A stretch of 64,000 bases of DNA from Flavobacterium sp. WV_118_3 (GCF_039778605.1 NZ_CP156060.1:3748001-3812000); one strand, 5' to 3'; counted from the stretch's first letter, positions 10,001-19,966 are shown. A program made the numbers and translations. The notes: generated by a model from the letters alone, not told the origin.

Positions 10001-10246
10001 ATTAAAAAATTTATATCGCCTTGGGCGTTTGGAGATTCTGATGTTGTTTCGTTTAATATGAAACTTAATGTAAATCAGTTGATTAATTATTTGGAGCAAC
10101 TTTATTATGTTGACTATATCGACAGTATACAGGTAACGGTTAATGGTGAAATACAGACAAAATATTTAATTGAAGTAGATCCGAAATCCATATTAGTATC
10201 CGCAAAACAACATGAAGTGGCTATTGCTAAACAGGTATGTATTTAA
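7076..10246 (+). CDS. Baseplate J-like protein (Afp11-like)
   Basis: 1056 residues. The C-terminal third contains the baseplate J hallmark (ESDAAFYRRVSERLRHK followed by AITQWDYEQLVLQEFPD), then VTLVVIPN and LEQLYYVDYIDSIQV. The N-terminal two-thirds is typical of the long Bacteroidota eCIS version, with repeated beta segments and a short internal repeat (KNVKALNILD and KNVKSLNLDS). It forms the wedge arms that ring the hub. It follows the gp25-like gene and precedes the second large wedge gene by 29 bp, in the usual eCIS order. Confidence 0.92.
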   Translation: MKKIDTFSHYRDGKSQMQRFLTELDPSNLELHDFDLFDWLLFANNFATHVNYFDKNDATTPNGTWEGFFLGADDYSIPRRESVAYKSLKKEVTELVAQFEKDGSLTPHMTLFICFIKLMDFSKKALNNLTKRHLDFYYNEILQIEKQDAKADKVYVIFELAKKAIQERVPEGTLLDAKKDATGKKRVFKTEKELIASQAKVVELKSFLNDKTKKELKIARAVNTLDGIAEKLPETSNYWWPFGYNSNESKPDKSDFKELENAKLGFSIASSLLNLKEGERTVTVTISFRDNGTSKLAALRLDEIENNIKLFYSGEKEWVSGSAIRCTVNDAKSLVLTFTLTKNFPAVVGYNKEVLGGTFLTDFAIARFMIEGNRYYDLYEALAEKEIENVVIAVDVKGVKSILVENDSSALNPEKDYFPFTGQPVTGSNFYIKYPEMFAKKWDKASITINWKNTPESIRDLYQGYTIKPNVVVSKNSFSAAKTKSSVVVQDDHFKANVFLLEKEGWAIKGTDIHLYQKTETGYQTNFTIQNSGSVAGTSESIRLTLKQSALQDVYPKLYTLALTSGETNILIPNEPYIPVTENVELNYSASESAYTGRTTLVKNVKALNILDTVATNRSVLAKNVKSLNLDSVAVKPNILVNSVKSAKNKEVTLFYEDAFGQFEKEMAAPSIVPVHEVGGELFICLDAKPSETVSLLIQALEGSENTLADTFEENENIQWDILSKNTWRTLRNDILTNETKRFLESGIVKFKIPKDIDINTTLFEKKGIWIRAKTKRSYDAVCKIQGIYTQAVLATFQNQDNDLTHLDHGLEAGTIAKLITRVPQIKSVSQPYNSFDGKYKESDAAFYRRVSERLRHKNRAITQWDYEQLVLQEFPDVFMVKCLNHTSEKSFMAPGHVTLVVIPNTKNKNAFDSYQPRVSRASLNKIQNYVNGLNSMHVQTHVINPNYQEATVKIEARFHNEFDEAFYSKQLDEDIKKFISPWAFGDSDVVSFNMKLNVNQLINYLEQLYYVDYIDSIQVTVNGEIQTKYLIEVDPKSILVSAKQHEVAIAKQVCI

Positions 10247-10275
10247 ACAAAACAAATAGATAAAAATAGATAATT

Positions 10276-13068
10276 ATGTCAGAAAATAGTCATATTAGTA
10301 TACCTAAAAAAGTTGAAACGGAAGACCAGTTAGATTTTCAGTTCCTACGAAAGACAGGTATTCAATACATAGAAGAACTGGGAAGTAAACTTTGGACCGA
10401 TTATAATTCTCATGATCCCGGGATCACTACTTTGGAGGTGTTAAGTTATGCCATTACCGATTTAGGGATGCGTATGAATCTTAATATGGAAGATATTTTG
10501 TCTTCGAATGAAGCGGGTCAAGGTATTGATAGCCAATTTATTGAGGCGGCCGAAATTCTGCCTTCAAGACCTTTAAATGAGCTGGATTACAGAAAATTGT
10601 TTATCGATGTTGGTTTAAAATCAGGAAGCAGCCGCGCTGTAAAAAATTGTTGGTGGCGTCCTCGGACTGAATTGATTTATGCCGATTGTGATTCAACAAA
10701 ACTGGCGTTAAATCCGGACGATTTAGTAGGTGCAGCCAAAATAAAAAGCTTTCCGGTAAAAGGGCTTTATGATCTTTATGTGGAATATGGAGAAGACCTT
10801 GATGGAGAAGAAACAACCGATATATGCGACAGATCGAATACCCGAATCAAAATTCTGGAGCGCTATCATGCCAATAGAAACCTTTGTGAGGATTTAGTTG
10901 ATATCAAGGAAATTGAAACGCAAAGTATTGCGGTTTGTGCCCGAATTGGCGTTACAAACAAAGCCGATGAAGAACTGGTACACGCTAAAGTATTGCGAAG
11001 CATCAACAATTACCTGTCACCGGAAGTACACTTCTATTCCTTAAAACAGATGCTTGACAAAGGCTATACGACCGATCAGATTTTTGACGGACCGCTTTTG
11101 GATAATGGTTTTATTGATACAGAAGAACTTAAAAACAGTCAGCTAAGAAAAGAAGTACGGCTGTCCGATATCATCAATGTGATTATGAAAGTTGAAGGCG
11201 TTCAGGAAATTAAAGAAATTTCTATCGCCGGATGTGACGGCACTTTACAACAAAGTGACGAATGGGTAATCTGTATTGCAGAAGGAAGAAAACCGGTATT
11301 GTGTGACCTAAGTTCTTTTAGCTATTCCAAAGGATCGCTTCCACTAAATATCAACCGTAAAAAAGTAGACGAATACCTGGAAAAGTTCCGTCAGGAACAG
11401 GAAGCACTTCGCGAAGATGCACGATTAAACAAAACATTGGAAATCCCTAAGGGAACGGCCTATGACCTGGGGAATTATGCGTCTATTTTAAACGAATTCC
11501 CGGATACCTATGGTGTAGGAACCTCCGGAATTATTGGAAATCCAAGTGTGGAAAGAGAAGCACTTGCCAAGCAGTTACAAGGGTATTTGTTGTTTTTTGA
11601 TAAAGTACTGGCCAGTTATTTCAAACATCTTGAAAAAGTAAAAGAAATATTGAGTGTAAATGGTAAACTGAAAAGAACCTATTTTACTCAGGCGCTTAAA
11701 GGAATCAATGGTTTTGAAAGTCTGGTTAAGAATTATGTAACCAACAATGATGATGTACTTACCGATGCTTTATATGAAGAACTGGACAATAGTGTAGAAC
11801 GAAGAAACGAACTTCTGGATCACCTGATTGCCCGATTTGCAGAAACATTTAGCGATTATACCTTCCTGATGAAAACACTTTACGGAGTGTCTACAGATGA
11901 AATTGTATTGCGAAACAAAGAAGTTTTCCTGAGCGAGTACAGTACATTGAGTGCCGATAGAGGATTGGGGCATAATTATACCCTAACCGCCGATGAGGAT
12001 ATATGGAATACCAGTAACGTTTCCGGAGTACAAAAAAGAATTGCGCGATTGTTGGGGATGAAAGACTATAAACACAGAAATGTGTCCCATTCGCCAGTGC
12101 AAATTATGGAAGTTACAGAAAACGGTGTTCCGGGCTTTAAATGGAGAGTTAGGGATACTACTGATAATACCATTATTCTAAGTGGTGTAAAAAGCTTTAA
12201 GATTGAGTATGGCGCTACAAGTACGTTAAACGAAGCGGTTTATCAAATCATTCAGATTGATCAGGAAGATCTTGAAAACAAGCTGAATGTGACTTTTAAT
12301 GGCGGTGAACGTATTGGAAACATCTTCGTTCGCAAATCGGAAATGGATAATTTTTATCTGGAAGTTGTAGACGATTCTCTGGAGCCGGTAGTGATCGCAT
12401 GTCATAAAAGAACAAACCCGTACACGTCGCAGGATACCTTAAAAACAGGAATCCGTAATCTGGTGGATTATTTCAAACATCGCTTTACCGAAGAAGGGAT
12501 TTTCCTGGTGGATCACATGACGTTAAAACCAACGGTTAAGAATTATGATTTGATGGGTGGTATTGGTTGTATGGCTATTGAAGACACTTTTGTAGTGATG
12601 TATGATGGCGATGGTGGCTCTGGTGCTGCCGATCCGAATGCCTTTATGACCACCTGTGAAGACGGTTGTGAGGACGATATTTTTGATCCGTATTCCTACC
12701 GTGTCAGTATAATACTTTCCGGATATGCGTATCGTTTTTCAGATTATGATTTTAGACGCTATGCCGAAACGGTTATCCGACAGGAACTTCCGGCGCATGT
12801 TTTAGCAAAAATTTGTTGGGTTGGCGACAGACAGGGTGAGATCGAAACAGCTATGAATGATCTGGCGAATTTCGAAAAGACCTATAAAAAATTCCTTCTC
12901 GATAAAGCACGAAATAATATTAGCAGTTTGGGAGGCAGTACTACAGCATTATTGAATGCGCTAACCAGCTTAAATAATATCTATAAGCCGGGAAGGCTGT
13001 TAGACTGTGCCGTGGACGATAACGACAGTCTGGATGGAAAAATCATACTAGGACAATCAAACATATAA
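10276..13068 (+). CDS. Large baseplate wedge protein (Afp12-like)
   Basis: 930 residues. The N-terminus (WTDYNSHDPGITTLEVLSYA, ITDLGMRM) is the conserved start of Afp12/T4 gp6-related eCIS wedge proteins. The central LLFFDKVLASYFKHLEKVKE and C-terminal ILSGYAYRFSDYDFRRYAE segments also look family-typical. It is predicted to pair with the Afp11-like protein in the inner baseplate ring. A Cys-containing acidic stretch (TCEDGCEDDIFDPYSYR) lies near the C-terminus. It starts 29 bp after the previous gene and ends 12 bp before the next, so all belong to one operon. Confidence 0.88.
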   Translation: MSENSHISIPKKVETEDQLDFQFLRKTGIQYIEELGSKLWTDYNSHDPGITTLEVLSYAITDLGMRMNLNMEDILSSNEAGQGIDSQFIEAAEILPSRPLNELDYRKLFIDVGLKSGSSRAVKNCWWRPRTELIYADCDSTKLALNPDDLVGAAKIKSFPVKGLYDLYVEYGEDLDGEETTDICDRSNTRIKILERYHANRNLCEDLVDIKEIETQSIAVCARIGVTNKADEELVHAKVLRSINNYLSPEVHFYSLKQMLDKGYTTDQIFDGPLLDNGFIDTEELKNSQLRKEVRLSDIINVIMKVEGVQEIKEISIAGCDGTLQQSDEWVICIAEGRKPVLCDLSSFSYSKGSLPLNINRKKVDEYLEKFRQEQEALREDARLNKTLEIPKGTAYDLGNYASILNEFPDTYGVGTSGIIGNPSVEREALAKQLQGYLLFFDKVLASYFKHLEKVKEILSVNGKLKRTYFTQALKGINGFESLVKNYVTNNDDVLTDALYEELDNSVERRNELLDHLIARFAETFSDYTFLMKTLYGVSTDEIVLRNKEVFLSEYSTLSADRGLGHNYTLTADEDIWNTSNVSGVQKRIARLLGMKDYKHRNVSHSPVQIMEVTENGVPGFKWRVRDTTDNTIILSGVKSFKIEYGATSTLNEAVYQIIQIDQEDLENKLNVTFNGGERIGNIFVRKSEMDNFYLEVVDDSLEPVVIACHKRTNPYTSQDTLKTGIRNLVDYFKHRFTEEGIFLVDHMTLKPTVKNYDLMGGIGCMAIEDTFVVMYDGDGGSGAADPNAFMTTCEDGCEDDIFDPYSYRVSIILSGYAYRFSDYDFRRYAETVIRQELPAHVLAKICWVGDRQGEIETAMNDLANFEKTYKKFLLDKARNNISSLGGSTTALLNALTSLNNIYKPGRLLDCAVDDNDSLDGKIILGQSNI

Positions 13069-13080
13069 AACAGAAAAAGA

Positions 13081-16000
13081 ATGAACACTAAATTAGATAG
13101 TATCACGACCCAGTATAGAAAGTTCAACGTCAATCAGGCGTTAACCGAGGGGCAATTGAATGAGTTTATTGATTATTTTGAAGATCAGGATCGTTTATCA
13201 AGAACCAGACTAAGTGGTGTTGGAATTGGTTGCGGCTTTGAAACGGGCTTATTGGCGGATACTGCTGGACGAATCTCAGTGGTAAACCCGGACCATCAAC
13301 AACAGGTACAACAGGCATTCCGATATATTACGATTTCGCAAGGTGTGGGTATTACCACTGATGGGGATCTGATTACATTGCGTCAAAATATTCCCGGATC
13401 AAGATCGAAAGAGGTTAAAATAGACGAGGCCGAAAAAAAATATGCCTACTACAGACCCTATTTGGATACCTATAAATATAAGCATTTCTATAGTGGAAAT
13501 ACACAAATGCCGTTATTGGAATTGTTTACCGAGGAAGACTATAATACTTTGGTAGGAAATGGCGCTACTGCTACTGCCTTTCATCCTGTATCGGGATTGC
13601 AACAGGAAGTGCGAAATAAAGTTGTAATTCTATACCTGGAAAGCTATTCTAATGAGGAATCGCCTTGTCAGGATGTGGATTGCGACAATAATGGAGCCGA
13701 ACAGGTATCGGATCTTAAAGTGCTTTTGGCAAACAGAAGCGACATGGATTTCTATTCCCTTAACAGTAATGCATATGACAGTATTTATCAACAGTATAAT
13801 AACTACGAGTTACTTTACAACCAGTTAAAAAATATTGAAGTGCCAAGGGTAATTCTGGATAGAAGTGTAACAACAGAATTGGCTTTACGTACAAAATTTC
13901 AGAATGCCATTCAGAGTGGTACGCTTATTTCCGACCTGGATTCTAGTTTTAATGATATTGCGGAGATGTTTGATATCACCATGGATTTTGGTGGATTAGA
14001 CTTAAGAGGAAAACTGGATCAGGTATTAAATACGACTCCATACGATTATCAGTACCGTTATGATTTGCTAAAAGATTTAGTGGATACATACAATGAAATC
14101 AAAGGATTGGTATTGCATCTTAAATCCGAATGTTGTCCGGATATCAACGCATTTCAAAAGCACCTTATGTTAGGACTGGTTGGAGCGCCGTTAAATATTG
14201 GAGATCATACGATTTACCGTCATAGTTTTTATAATGCGCCAATCACAACCAATGAAGATGAGAACAAAGAAAAACTGATTTCGTTGGCGAACCGTTTTAC
14301 GCAAAAACTTAAAAATTTCCAATCGTTTAAAGGCCCAATCGTTATTACGCCGTCTAACACCGGGCTTGCGCTAAGTGAAAAAGCCATTCCGTTTTATTAT
14401 AATGTGAATCTGGATTTGTTAAAAAAATGGAATTTTGAAAAAACAAAAAATTATAAAGAAACCTATAACCTTAGCTACCATAAAACCAATCTGGCAACCG
14501 ACGATTTTATTCGTAATCCGTTGCTGTACAATATGGATCACAACGATTTTTACAGAGTCGAAGGTTTTGTAGGGATGCCCTATACCATTGCCATGCAAAA
14601 TATTAATGCCCTTAGGGATAAATATGGATTGGCATTTAAAGTTTCCGGATTATCATTGGAAAAAAGCACTAGCAGATCGCTCAATGCAACGGTTACAACG
14701 GCTACTGCCGCAACAGCTACTGTTGCCACTGCGGCAACCACTGGCGCAGTAACCGCTCGGATGAATGGCTTAGATAATGCTACTGCTACTTCGGCTGATG
14801 CATCAAGTATTGCTTCGGCTGCATCACCAAGTGATGGATCGACTGTGCCTGATACCCCTGTTTTACCAGTTGGCCCAGAGTTAACAACCATATCCATCAA
14901 GGATCTGAGAGCACAATTGGTTTCGATTTCCAGCGATATTAGTAATCAGGTCAATGCACAGCAAACCTTACGAACGATTTCCGGTTTGGATAATCAGTTG
15001 AAATTATTAAATACAATCGATTTTAAAGCGGTTGCCGATTCCGGGATTTCAATTGTAACACAAACGGCCAAAGAAGAAAAGGTAGATACCGAATTTTTAG
15101 GTGATTTCCTGGATCTGAAATCAGGATTAGAGCATGGTGGCGGTGTACCGTTTGGAGGTACTTTATACTTGATTTACAGATCAGAAGAGCATAATACCGT
15201 TTTGGCCGATTTCGCTTTACCGTATTTGTGTTGTTCGAAAAAAGATCCGGTATTTATGGCATTGCCTTCTGCTAAATTATGTCAGAATGATGCAAAAGTT
15301 CCATTTACGATTATTCCTTTGGATGGCGACATCAAAGCGAATATCGCCGGTCGGGAAGTGAAAGTTGTTACCAAAACCGCGGGGCAGAATTTCTTCGATC
15401 CAAGCCTTGTGGCGGCAGCCGATTTAGGTAAAACAATCAGCTTTACCGTTAACGACGATCCAGTGGAAGCAAAAATGATTGTACATGCATTGCCAAATGT
15501 AACAGTAACCGCTTCGGAACCAATTCATGGAGAAGTTCCGGATCATCCGGACGCAGAGGTGACCTTTACTGTTACCGGAACACTTACCAATTTGACCTAT
15601 GTGATGGATTTTGGTGATGGTAAAAAATCGTCGGGTGCTGTTCCATCAGACGGTAAAATCAGGAATACATACAAACTTGTTGCCGGTCAGGAAGAGACTT
15701 TCAGACCAACGATTACCATTTCGAACCCTAACAGTTGTTCTAAAAAATATGATCTTAAACCGATTGTAATTACAGGACAAACCACCGTGAAATGTTTATC
15801 CGGTTTAGAAGTTACAATTCAATATCATGACACCAAAGGACCTTGTCCGGGTGGACACGCTTGTAACTCGGCTCGTTTCAAATTATTAGCGAACTCGATC
15901 CAACTTGGTAATGCGGCGAACGGAAGTAACATTGTGAACTTAAATAATGGTAGTGCAGCGCTTCAGCCTGGACAGTCTTATGGTGATGGAGAAACTTCTG

Positions 16001-16233
16001 GAAGATCTCGTAAATGGACTTACAGTATTTCAGCAGCAGAAGCACAAGCTATTGTTGCAGCAAACCAACCTAACGACGGATTCATTTCATTCTCATTGGT
16101 TTGTGCAGACAGTTCTTGTCACAGCGGTGTAGCGTGGACTACATTGAAATTAGATGGAGCGGTAATTTATAACGGTTGTCCGAAAAATAACTTCCTGACT
16201 ATTAACCCTTGTACAGGAGAAATAAAGAAATAA
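13081..16233 (+). CDS. Giant eCIS-associated protein with PKD-like domain, paralogue 1
   Basis: 1050 residues; exact function not recognised. The first ~500 residues align in blocks with the 16647-19895 product: ITTQYRKF, FEDQDRLSR, SQGVGITTDGDLIT, CQDVDCDNNG, AIPFYYN and ADFALPYLCC. An Ala/Thr-rich linker follows around residues 535-600, then a PKD-like module (YVMDFGDGKKSSG) near 840-880. The C-terminal ~150 residues are cysteine-rich and differ from the paralogue. It lies straight after the Afp12-like wedge gene and is probably a baseplate-peripheral or surface structural protein. The TAA is followed one base later by the next ATG. Confidence 0.8.
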   Translation: MNTKLDSITTQYRKFNVNQALTEGQLNEFIDYFEDQDRLSRTRLSGVGIGCGFETGLLADTAGRISVVNPDHQQQVQQAFRYITISQGVGITTDGDLITLRQNIPGSRSKEVKIDEAEKKYAYYRPYLDTYKYKHFYSGNTQMPLLELFTEEDYNTLVGNGATATAFHPVSGLQQEVRNKVVILYLESYSNEESPCQDVDCDNNGAEQVSDLKVLLANRSDMDFYSLNSNAYDSIYQQYNNYELLYNQLKNIEVPRVILDRSVTTELALRTKFQNAIQSGTLISDLDSSFNDIAEMFDITMDFGGLDLRGKLDQVLNTTPYDYQYRYDLLKDLVDTYNEIKGLVLHLKSECCPDINAFQKHLMLGLVGAPLNIGDHTIYRHSFYNAPITTNEDENKEKLISLANRFTQKLKNFQSFKGPIVITPSNTGLALSEKAIPFYYNVNLDLLKKWNFEKTKNYKETYNLSYHKTNLATDDFIRNPLLYNMDHNDFYRVEGFVGMPYTIAMQNINALRDKYGLAFKVSGLSLEKSTSRSLNATVTTATAATATVATAATTGAVTARMNGLDNATATSADASSIASAASPSDGSTVPDTPVLPVGPELTTISIKDLRAQLVSISSDISNQVNAQQTLRTISGLDNQLKLLNTIDFKAVADSGISIVTQTAKEEKVDTEFLGDFLDLKSGLEHGGGVPFGGTLYLIYRSEEHNTVLADFALPYLCCSKKDPVFMALPSAKLCQNDAKVPFTIIPLDGDIKANIAGREVKVVTKTAGQNFFDPSLVAAADLGKTISFTVNDDPVEAKMIVHALPNVTVTASEPIHGEVPDHPDAEVTFTVTGTLTNLTYVMDFGDGKKSSGAVPSDGKIRNTYKLVAGQEETFRPTITISNPNSCSKKYDLKPIVITGQTTVKCLSGLEVTIQYHDTKGPCPGGHACNSARFKLLANSIQLGNAANGSNIVNLNNGSAALQPGQSYGDGETSGRSRKWTYSISAAEAQAIVAANQPNDGFISFSLVCADSSCHSGVAWTTLKLDGAVIYNGCPKNNFLTINPCTGEIKK

Positions 16234-16234
16234 T

Positions 16235-16501
16235 ATGAGACTGATCGAACAATATGAAAAAGACGGAATCGTCATTGACGTAAACAGTTTGCTAACCACA
16301 AGCGATGCCGTTATCGACATAAAACAAATCATGGTAATGAATAATGAAGAAGTTCTTTTTTGTTTTGATACCGTAGAAGATAGGATTATTATGACGCAAT
16401 CTGCCGATGCTTTTATAGCAAAATACAAGGACTATTTAGGAACGTTGGAGAAAAAGGCAGCTCATGCGGATACGGGTTGTGGATGCAAAAGTTGTAAGTA
16501 A
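16235..16501 (+). CDS. Small protein with Cys-rich C-terminal tail
   Basis: 88 residues, not recognised. The body is mostly alpha/beta with acidic residues and ends in TGCGCKSCK, three cysteines in the last seven residues, which could bind a metal ion or form a disulphide or thioether link. It starts one base after the stop of the giant protein upstream and lies between the two giant paralogues, so it is very likely translationally coupled and part of the same assembly. No signal peptide or membrane segment is visible. A role as metal-binding adaptor or chaperone is only a guess. Confidence 0.75.
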   Translation: MRLIEQYEKDGIVIDVNSLLTTSDAVIDIKQIMVMNNEEVLFCFDTVEDRIIMTQSADAFIAKYKDYLGTLEKKAAHADTGCGCKSCK

Positions 16502-16646
16502 TAACATCTTTAAAGGATTTATAAAACGCGTCACGCTTGAATACAATCAGGACAGATACTGCGGGACTTATGTTACCGTAATGGAATACAAAATAACCGC
16601 AGTATAACTTCCTGAGAAAGCTGCTAAACCATTTAAATTATTAAAA

Positions 16647-19600
16647 ATGAATTACAATTATCAATTAAATAAGATCGCAACCCAATACCGAAAGTTTAGT
16701 AAAGGGCAACGAGTAGAGGATCTACAATTCAACGAGTTCCTGGATTTTTTTGAAGATCAGGACCGCTTGTCCCGGGTTATGATGGAAGGCGTAGGAATTG
16801 TGTGTGGTTTAGAGCCACTACCGATTTACGAAAATGGCCTGCTTACCAAAATGATGCTTTCGCAAGGTGTTGCAATCACTACAGATGGGGATTTGCTTAC
16901 ATTAAACAAGAAAAGCAAAACCCAGGATTTAAGTGGCGACACCTATATGAGCGAACTAAAAGACATGACCATCTCCCATAAGGAATTTACACATTGGAGG
17001 GTTTATGACAATAGTAAAGCCGTGTATCCGCCATTTTATAATGACGAAACTGAAGATCTGGAGGTAGAGCTTTGGGAATTGGCAACAGCCGAAGAAGCGA
17101 CAAAGAATTTTAGACCACTGGCTACGCTTGGCGATTTTGGCGACAAATATTTGCTGCTTTATCTTGAAAGTTATGAGAAAGAAGTAAAACCATGTCGTGG
17201 CGTGGATTGTGATAATCACGGAATCCAACAAATTCGAAACCTAAAAGTGTTGGTCACGACTAAGGATAGTATAGACCGGATTCTGGCTAAGGATAAGGTT
17301 TTCCCGGAACGTGTGATTTCGGGGGACGTAACAACAGCTAAAAAATTAAAACGCGTTATTTTAACGCCGGAATTAAAAACCCCGGAACTGTTAAAACAGG
17401 CCTACAAAAATAGTACAACGGAAAGCGATTACAGCTGGATGTTTACAAACATTGATTTTATTTCGGAGAAAATGAACATCCCGTTGGTCGATCGATCCAA
17501 CTTTGTGAATACGCTAAATCAGCTTGCTAATCAGAATAATAATTTTCAGTATGCCTACGATGTCCTTAAAGACTTAGCGGAAACCTATGCTGAAATTGTC
17601 AAACTATTGCCAAGTTCGTTTACAAAAGCGTTGCCCGATGTAGGCTCTTTCCCAAATCACGTGATCCTTGGGAAATTCATTCCAACAGACGGATACGATT
17701 ATACCAGACATCAGTTTTATAATTCGCCTGTTTTAGACAGTGAAAAAAAGACACTACGGGTTAGGGTGTTAATCGAACGTTTTAATGTATTGACATTATC
17801 GTTTCGAAATCCGACCAATAATGGTACTGAAATTACCATTACACCATCACAGAACAAAAGTTCGTTAGGTGATCGTGCCATCCCGTTTTATTACAACATT
17901 TCGGATGAGCTTTTGCGCCTTTGGAATTTTGATAAAACTACAAACAGAGCTTTCGATACGAATTTACATTATGATAAAACGAATCTTTCGACTGCGCTTA
18001 ACGTGCAAATGCCGCTTGATTACAATAGTGACAAGATGCCTTACTATCTTATTGAAGGACATCAGGGTGGTGATTACCGCGAAGTAGTCGACGTGATTCA
18101 GACCATAAAAAACACGAAGCAGCTGGGCTTTGAAGTCATGAGTGTGTCACTCGCGCAGCTACAGGATAATAAAGATTTTTATAAGGCTGATTTTGTTGAT
18201 TATGTTGGCAAAAATCCAGGATTGGAACATAGAGGCGGCGCTTTTAGCGGCAGTACTTTTGTGTTGGTCTATAAATCGGAAGAAGAACCACAGGTTATTG
18301 CCGATTTTGTCTTGCCTTATATCTGTTGTACACCAAAAACACCGATTTCATTAAGCCTTCCATCTGCGACGGTTTGTAAAAATGGAAAACCGATGGTCTT
18401 TACCGTAACGCCATCAAATGGCGAAGTAAAAGCTGTTGCCAGCAATGGCCTTCTTGGAGGTGTTAGAAAGATCAACGGACAATATATTTTCGATCCCAGC
18501 CAGGTTGAAACGGCGTTGCAGAATCAGGAAATCAGTTTTACAGTAAACGGAAAAGCAACCAATTGTAAGGTTAAACTTTTACCAGTACCTGCGGTAACAA
18601 TCAATGCTGTTAAGTTTGATTATCCGGAAGGCGATTCTACGCGAACAGTTGTGACGTTTAACGTTTCAAATACGAATGGAGTAGAATATGATTATCAATG
18701 GGATTTTCTGGGTAATGGTAGCTATGTAGCTTTAAAACCGGATGCTGCTGGGAATGTTAAAAATATATTCTTTAATGTCGCCCGAAGAAATCCGATCACG
18801 GTGTTGGTTTCAACAGCTAATGGTTGTTCTCAGGTGGTAACGCTTCCAAACTGGTACGTGCCCCAACAACCACAAACCGGTACACCGCCTACGGTAAGTC
18901 TTACGCCTTCACATACAAACTTATATGTACCCGGAGGAAATTATGTGAAAATTTATAGAGAAGTAACACCGGGCACAGGCCTCATTACGGATGCAAGTTA
19001 TATATGGTCCTGTGATGATCCTAATGTAATTATTTCTGGAGGTGCCAGTAATCCGGTAGGTGTTACGTTACCGTCTGCCGGAGTCTTTACGGTTAAGTTA
19101 ACCATCAGAGATTCGGATGGTTTAGAAGGATCCGCTTCTATTGAGCTTAATGTGAAAACACAGGTAACAATTACCAGTTTGAATGTGAGTCCTTTAGAAC
19201 CAACTGCAAATGATATAATAGTTCTTAATGCAGTCACGAGTAATCCAAGTAATATTCAGGGATTACAATATCAATGGTATTTTAACGGTGAATCGTTAGT
19301 GACTTCAACGTCCAATGGGCATACGTTTACAGGACTTAATCCAGGCGAATATACGGTAGGAGTGCGTTTGATAGCTAGCGACGGAGATTATCATTCATCG
19401 GAATTGCATACGGTTCCGGTAATAGTAAGACAAGCGTCAACGCCAACGGGCAACGGAACCTCCTTTATTGCGGGTACCAAAATTAGTATGATAACCGGAC
19501 CGAGTAAGAATATAGAAGAGATTCAAGTGGGGGATACTTTAAAATCGTATACGGGTGCGGTTAAGGTAATCGCTAAGGTTGATTATATGGCAAATGTAAG

Positions 19601-19895
19601 ATTATACCGCTTGAATGATGAAGTACCTTTTATGACAGGGCCACATCCTGTTCGTACAGAAAGCGGATGGAAGTCTTACCAGCCGGAAGAAACAAAATTA
19701 CATCTTCCGACGCTACCAATAGGTACGTTGGCTTTAGGAGACATACTCTTACGGGAGTTTGAAAAAAGAGAACCGTTGCAAAACAACGAATTTATAACTG
19801 GAAATTATCGGGTGTATAATCTTCAGGTGAGTGGAGCAAATGACTATTTTGCCAATGGCTATTCGGTTTATAGTGAAATTGCACAGCCTACATAG
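16647..19895 (+). CDS. Giant eCIS-associated protein with PKD repeats and C-terminal Hint-like domain
   Basis: 1082 residues. Residues 1-~640 are paralogous to the 13081 product (IATQYRKF, FEDQDRLSR, SQGVAITTDGDLLT, CRGVDCDNHG, ADFVLPYICC). Then come Ig/PKD-like beta modules (YDYQWDFLGNGSY; ASYIWSCDDPNV; LQYQWYFNGESLV). From residue 937 a Hint-like domain starts: FIAGTKI, EEIQVGDTLKSY, TGPHPVRTESGW, VYNLQVSGANDYFANGYSVY. The canonical first Cys is Ser here and the usual terminal His-Asn is absent, so self-cleavage is uncertain. It is the last gene of the plus-strand structural run before the divergent repressor. A surface or particle-decorating role is inferred. Confidence 0.82.
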   Translation: MNYNYQLNKIATQYRKFSKGQRVEDLQFNEFLDFFEDQDRLSRVMMEGVGIVCGLEPLPIYENGLLTKMMLSQGVAITTDGDLLTLNKKSKTQDLSGDTYMSELKDMTISHKEFTHWRVYDNSKAVYPPFYNDETEDLEVELWELATAEEATKNFRPLATLGDFGDKYLLLYLESYEKEVKPCRGVDCDNHGIQQIRNLKVLVTTKDSIDRILAKDKVFPERVISGDVTTAKKLKRVILTPELKTPELLKQAYKNSTTESDYSWMFTNIDFISEKMNIPLVDRSNFVNTLNQLANQNNNFQYAYDVLKDLAETYAEIVKLLPSSFTKALPDVGSFPNHVILGKFIPTDGYDYTRHQFYNSPVLDSEKKTLRVRVLIERFNVLTLSFRNPTNNGTEITITPSQNKSSLGDRAIPFYYNISDELLRLWNFDKTTNRAFDTNLHYDKTNLSTALNVQMPLDYNSDKMPYYLIEGHQGGDYREVVDVIQTIKNTKQLGFEVMSVSLAQLQDNKDFYKADFVDYVGKNPGLEHRGGAFSGSTFVLVYKSEEEPQVIADFVLPYICCTPKTPISLSLPSATVCKNGKPMVFTVTPSNGEVKAVASNGLLGGVRKINGQYIFDPSQVETALQNQEISFTVNGKATNCKVKLLPVPAVTINAVKFDYPEGDSTRTVVTFNVSNTNGVEYDYQWDFLGNGSYVALKPDAAGNVKNIFFNVARRNPITVLVSTANGCSQVVTLPNWYVPQQPQTGTPPTVSLTPSHTNLYVPGGNYVKIYREVTPGTGLITDASYIWSCDDPNVIISGGASNPVGVTLPSAGVFTVKLTIRDSDGLEGSASIELNVKTQVTITSLNVSPLEPTANDIIVLNAVTSNPSNIQGLQYQWYFNGESLVTSTSNGHTFTGLNPGEYTVGVRLIASDGDYHSSELHTVPVIVRQASTPTGNGTSFIAGTKISMITGPSKNIEEIQVGDTLKSYTGAVKVIAKVDYMANVRLYRLNDEVPFMTGPHPVRTESGWKSYQPEETKLHLPTLPIGTLALGDILLREFEKREPLQNNEFITGNYRVYNLQVSGANDYFANGYSVYSEIAQPT

Positions 19896-19966
19896 GCATT
19901 GTAGTCGAACGTAGTAGGTTAAATTAATTGGGGTAGTGAGCAGGTTGAGGTTGTTTTATGACAGGT

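Noticed and set aside
19455..19895. Intein
   Set aside because: No C-extein follows, the terminal His-Asn is missing and the first Cys is Ser; called Hint-like instead.
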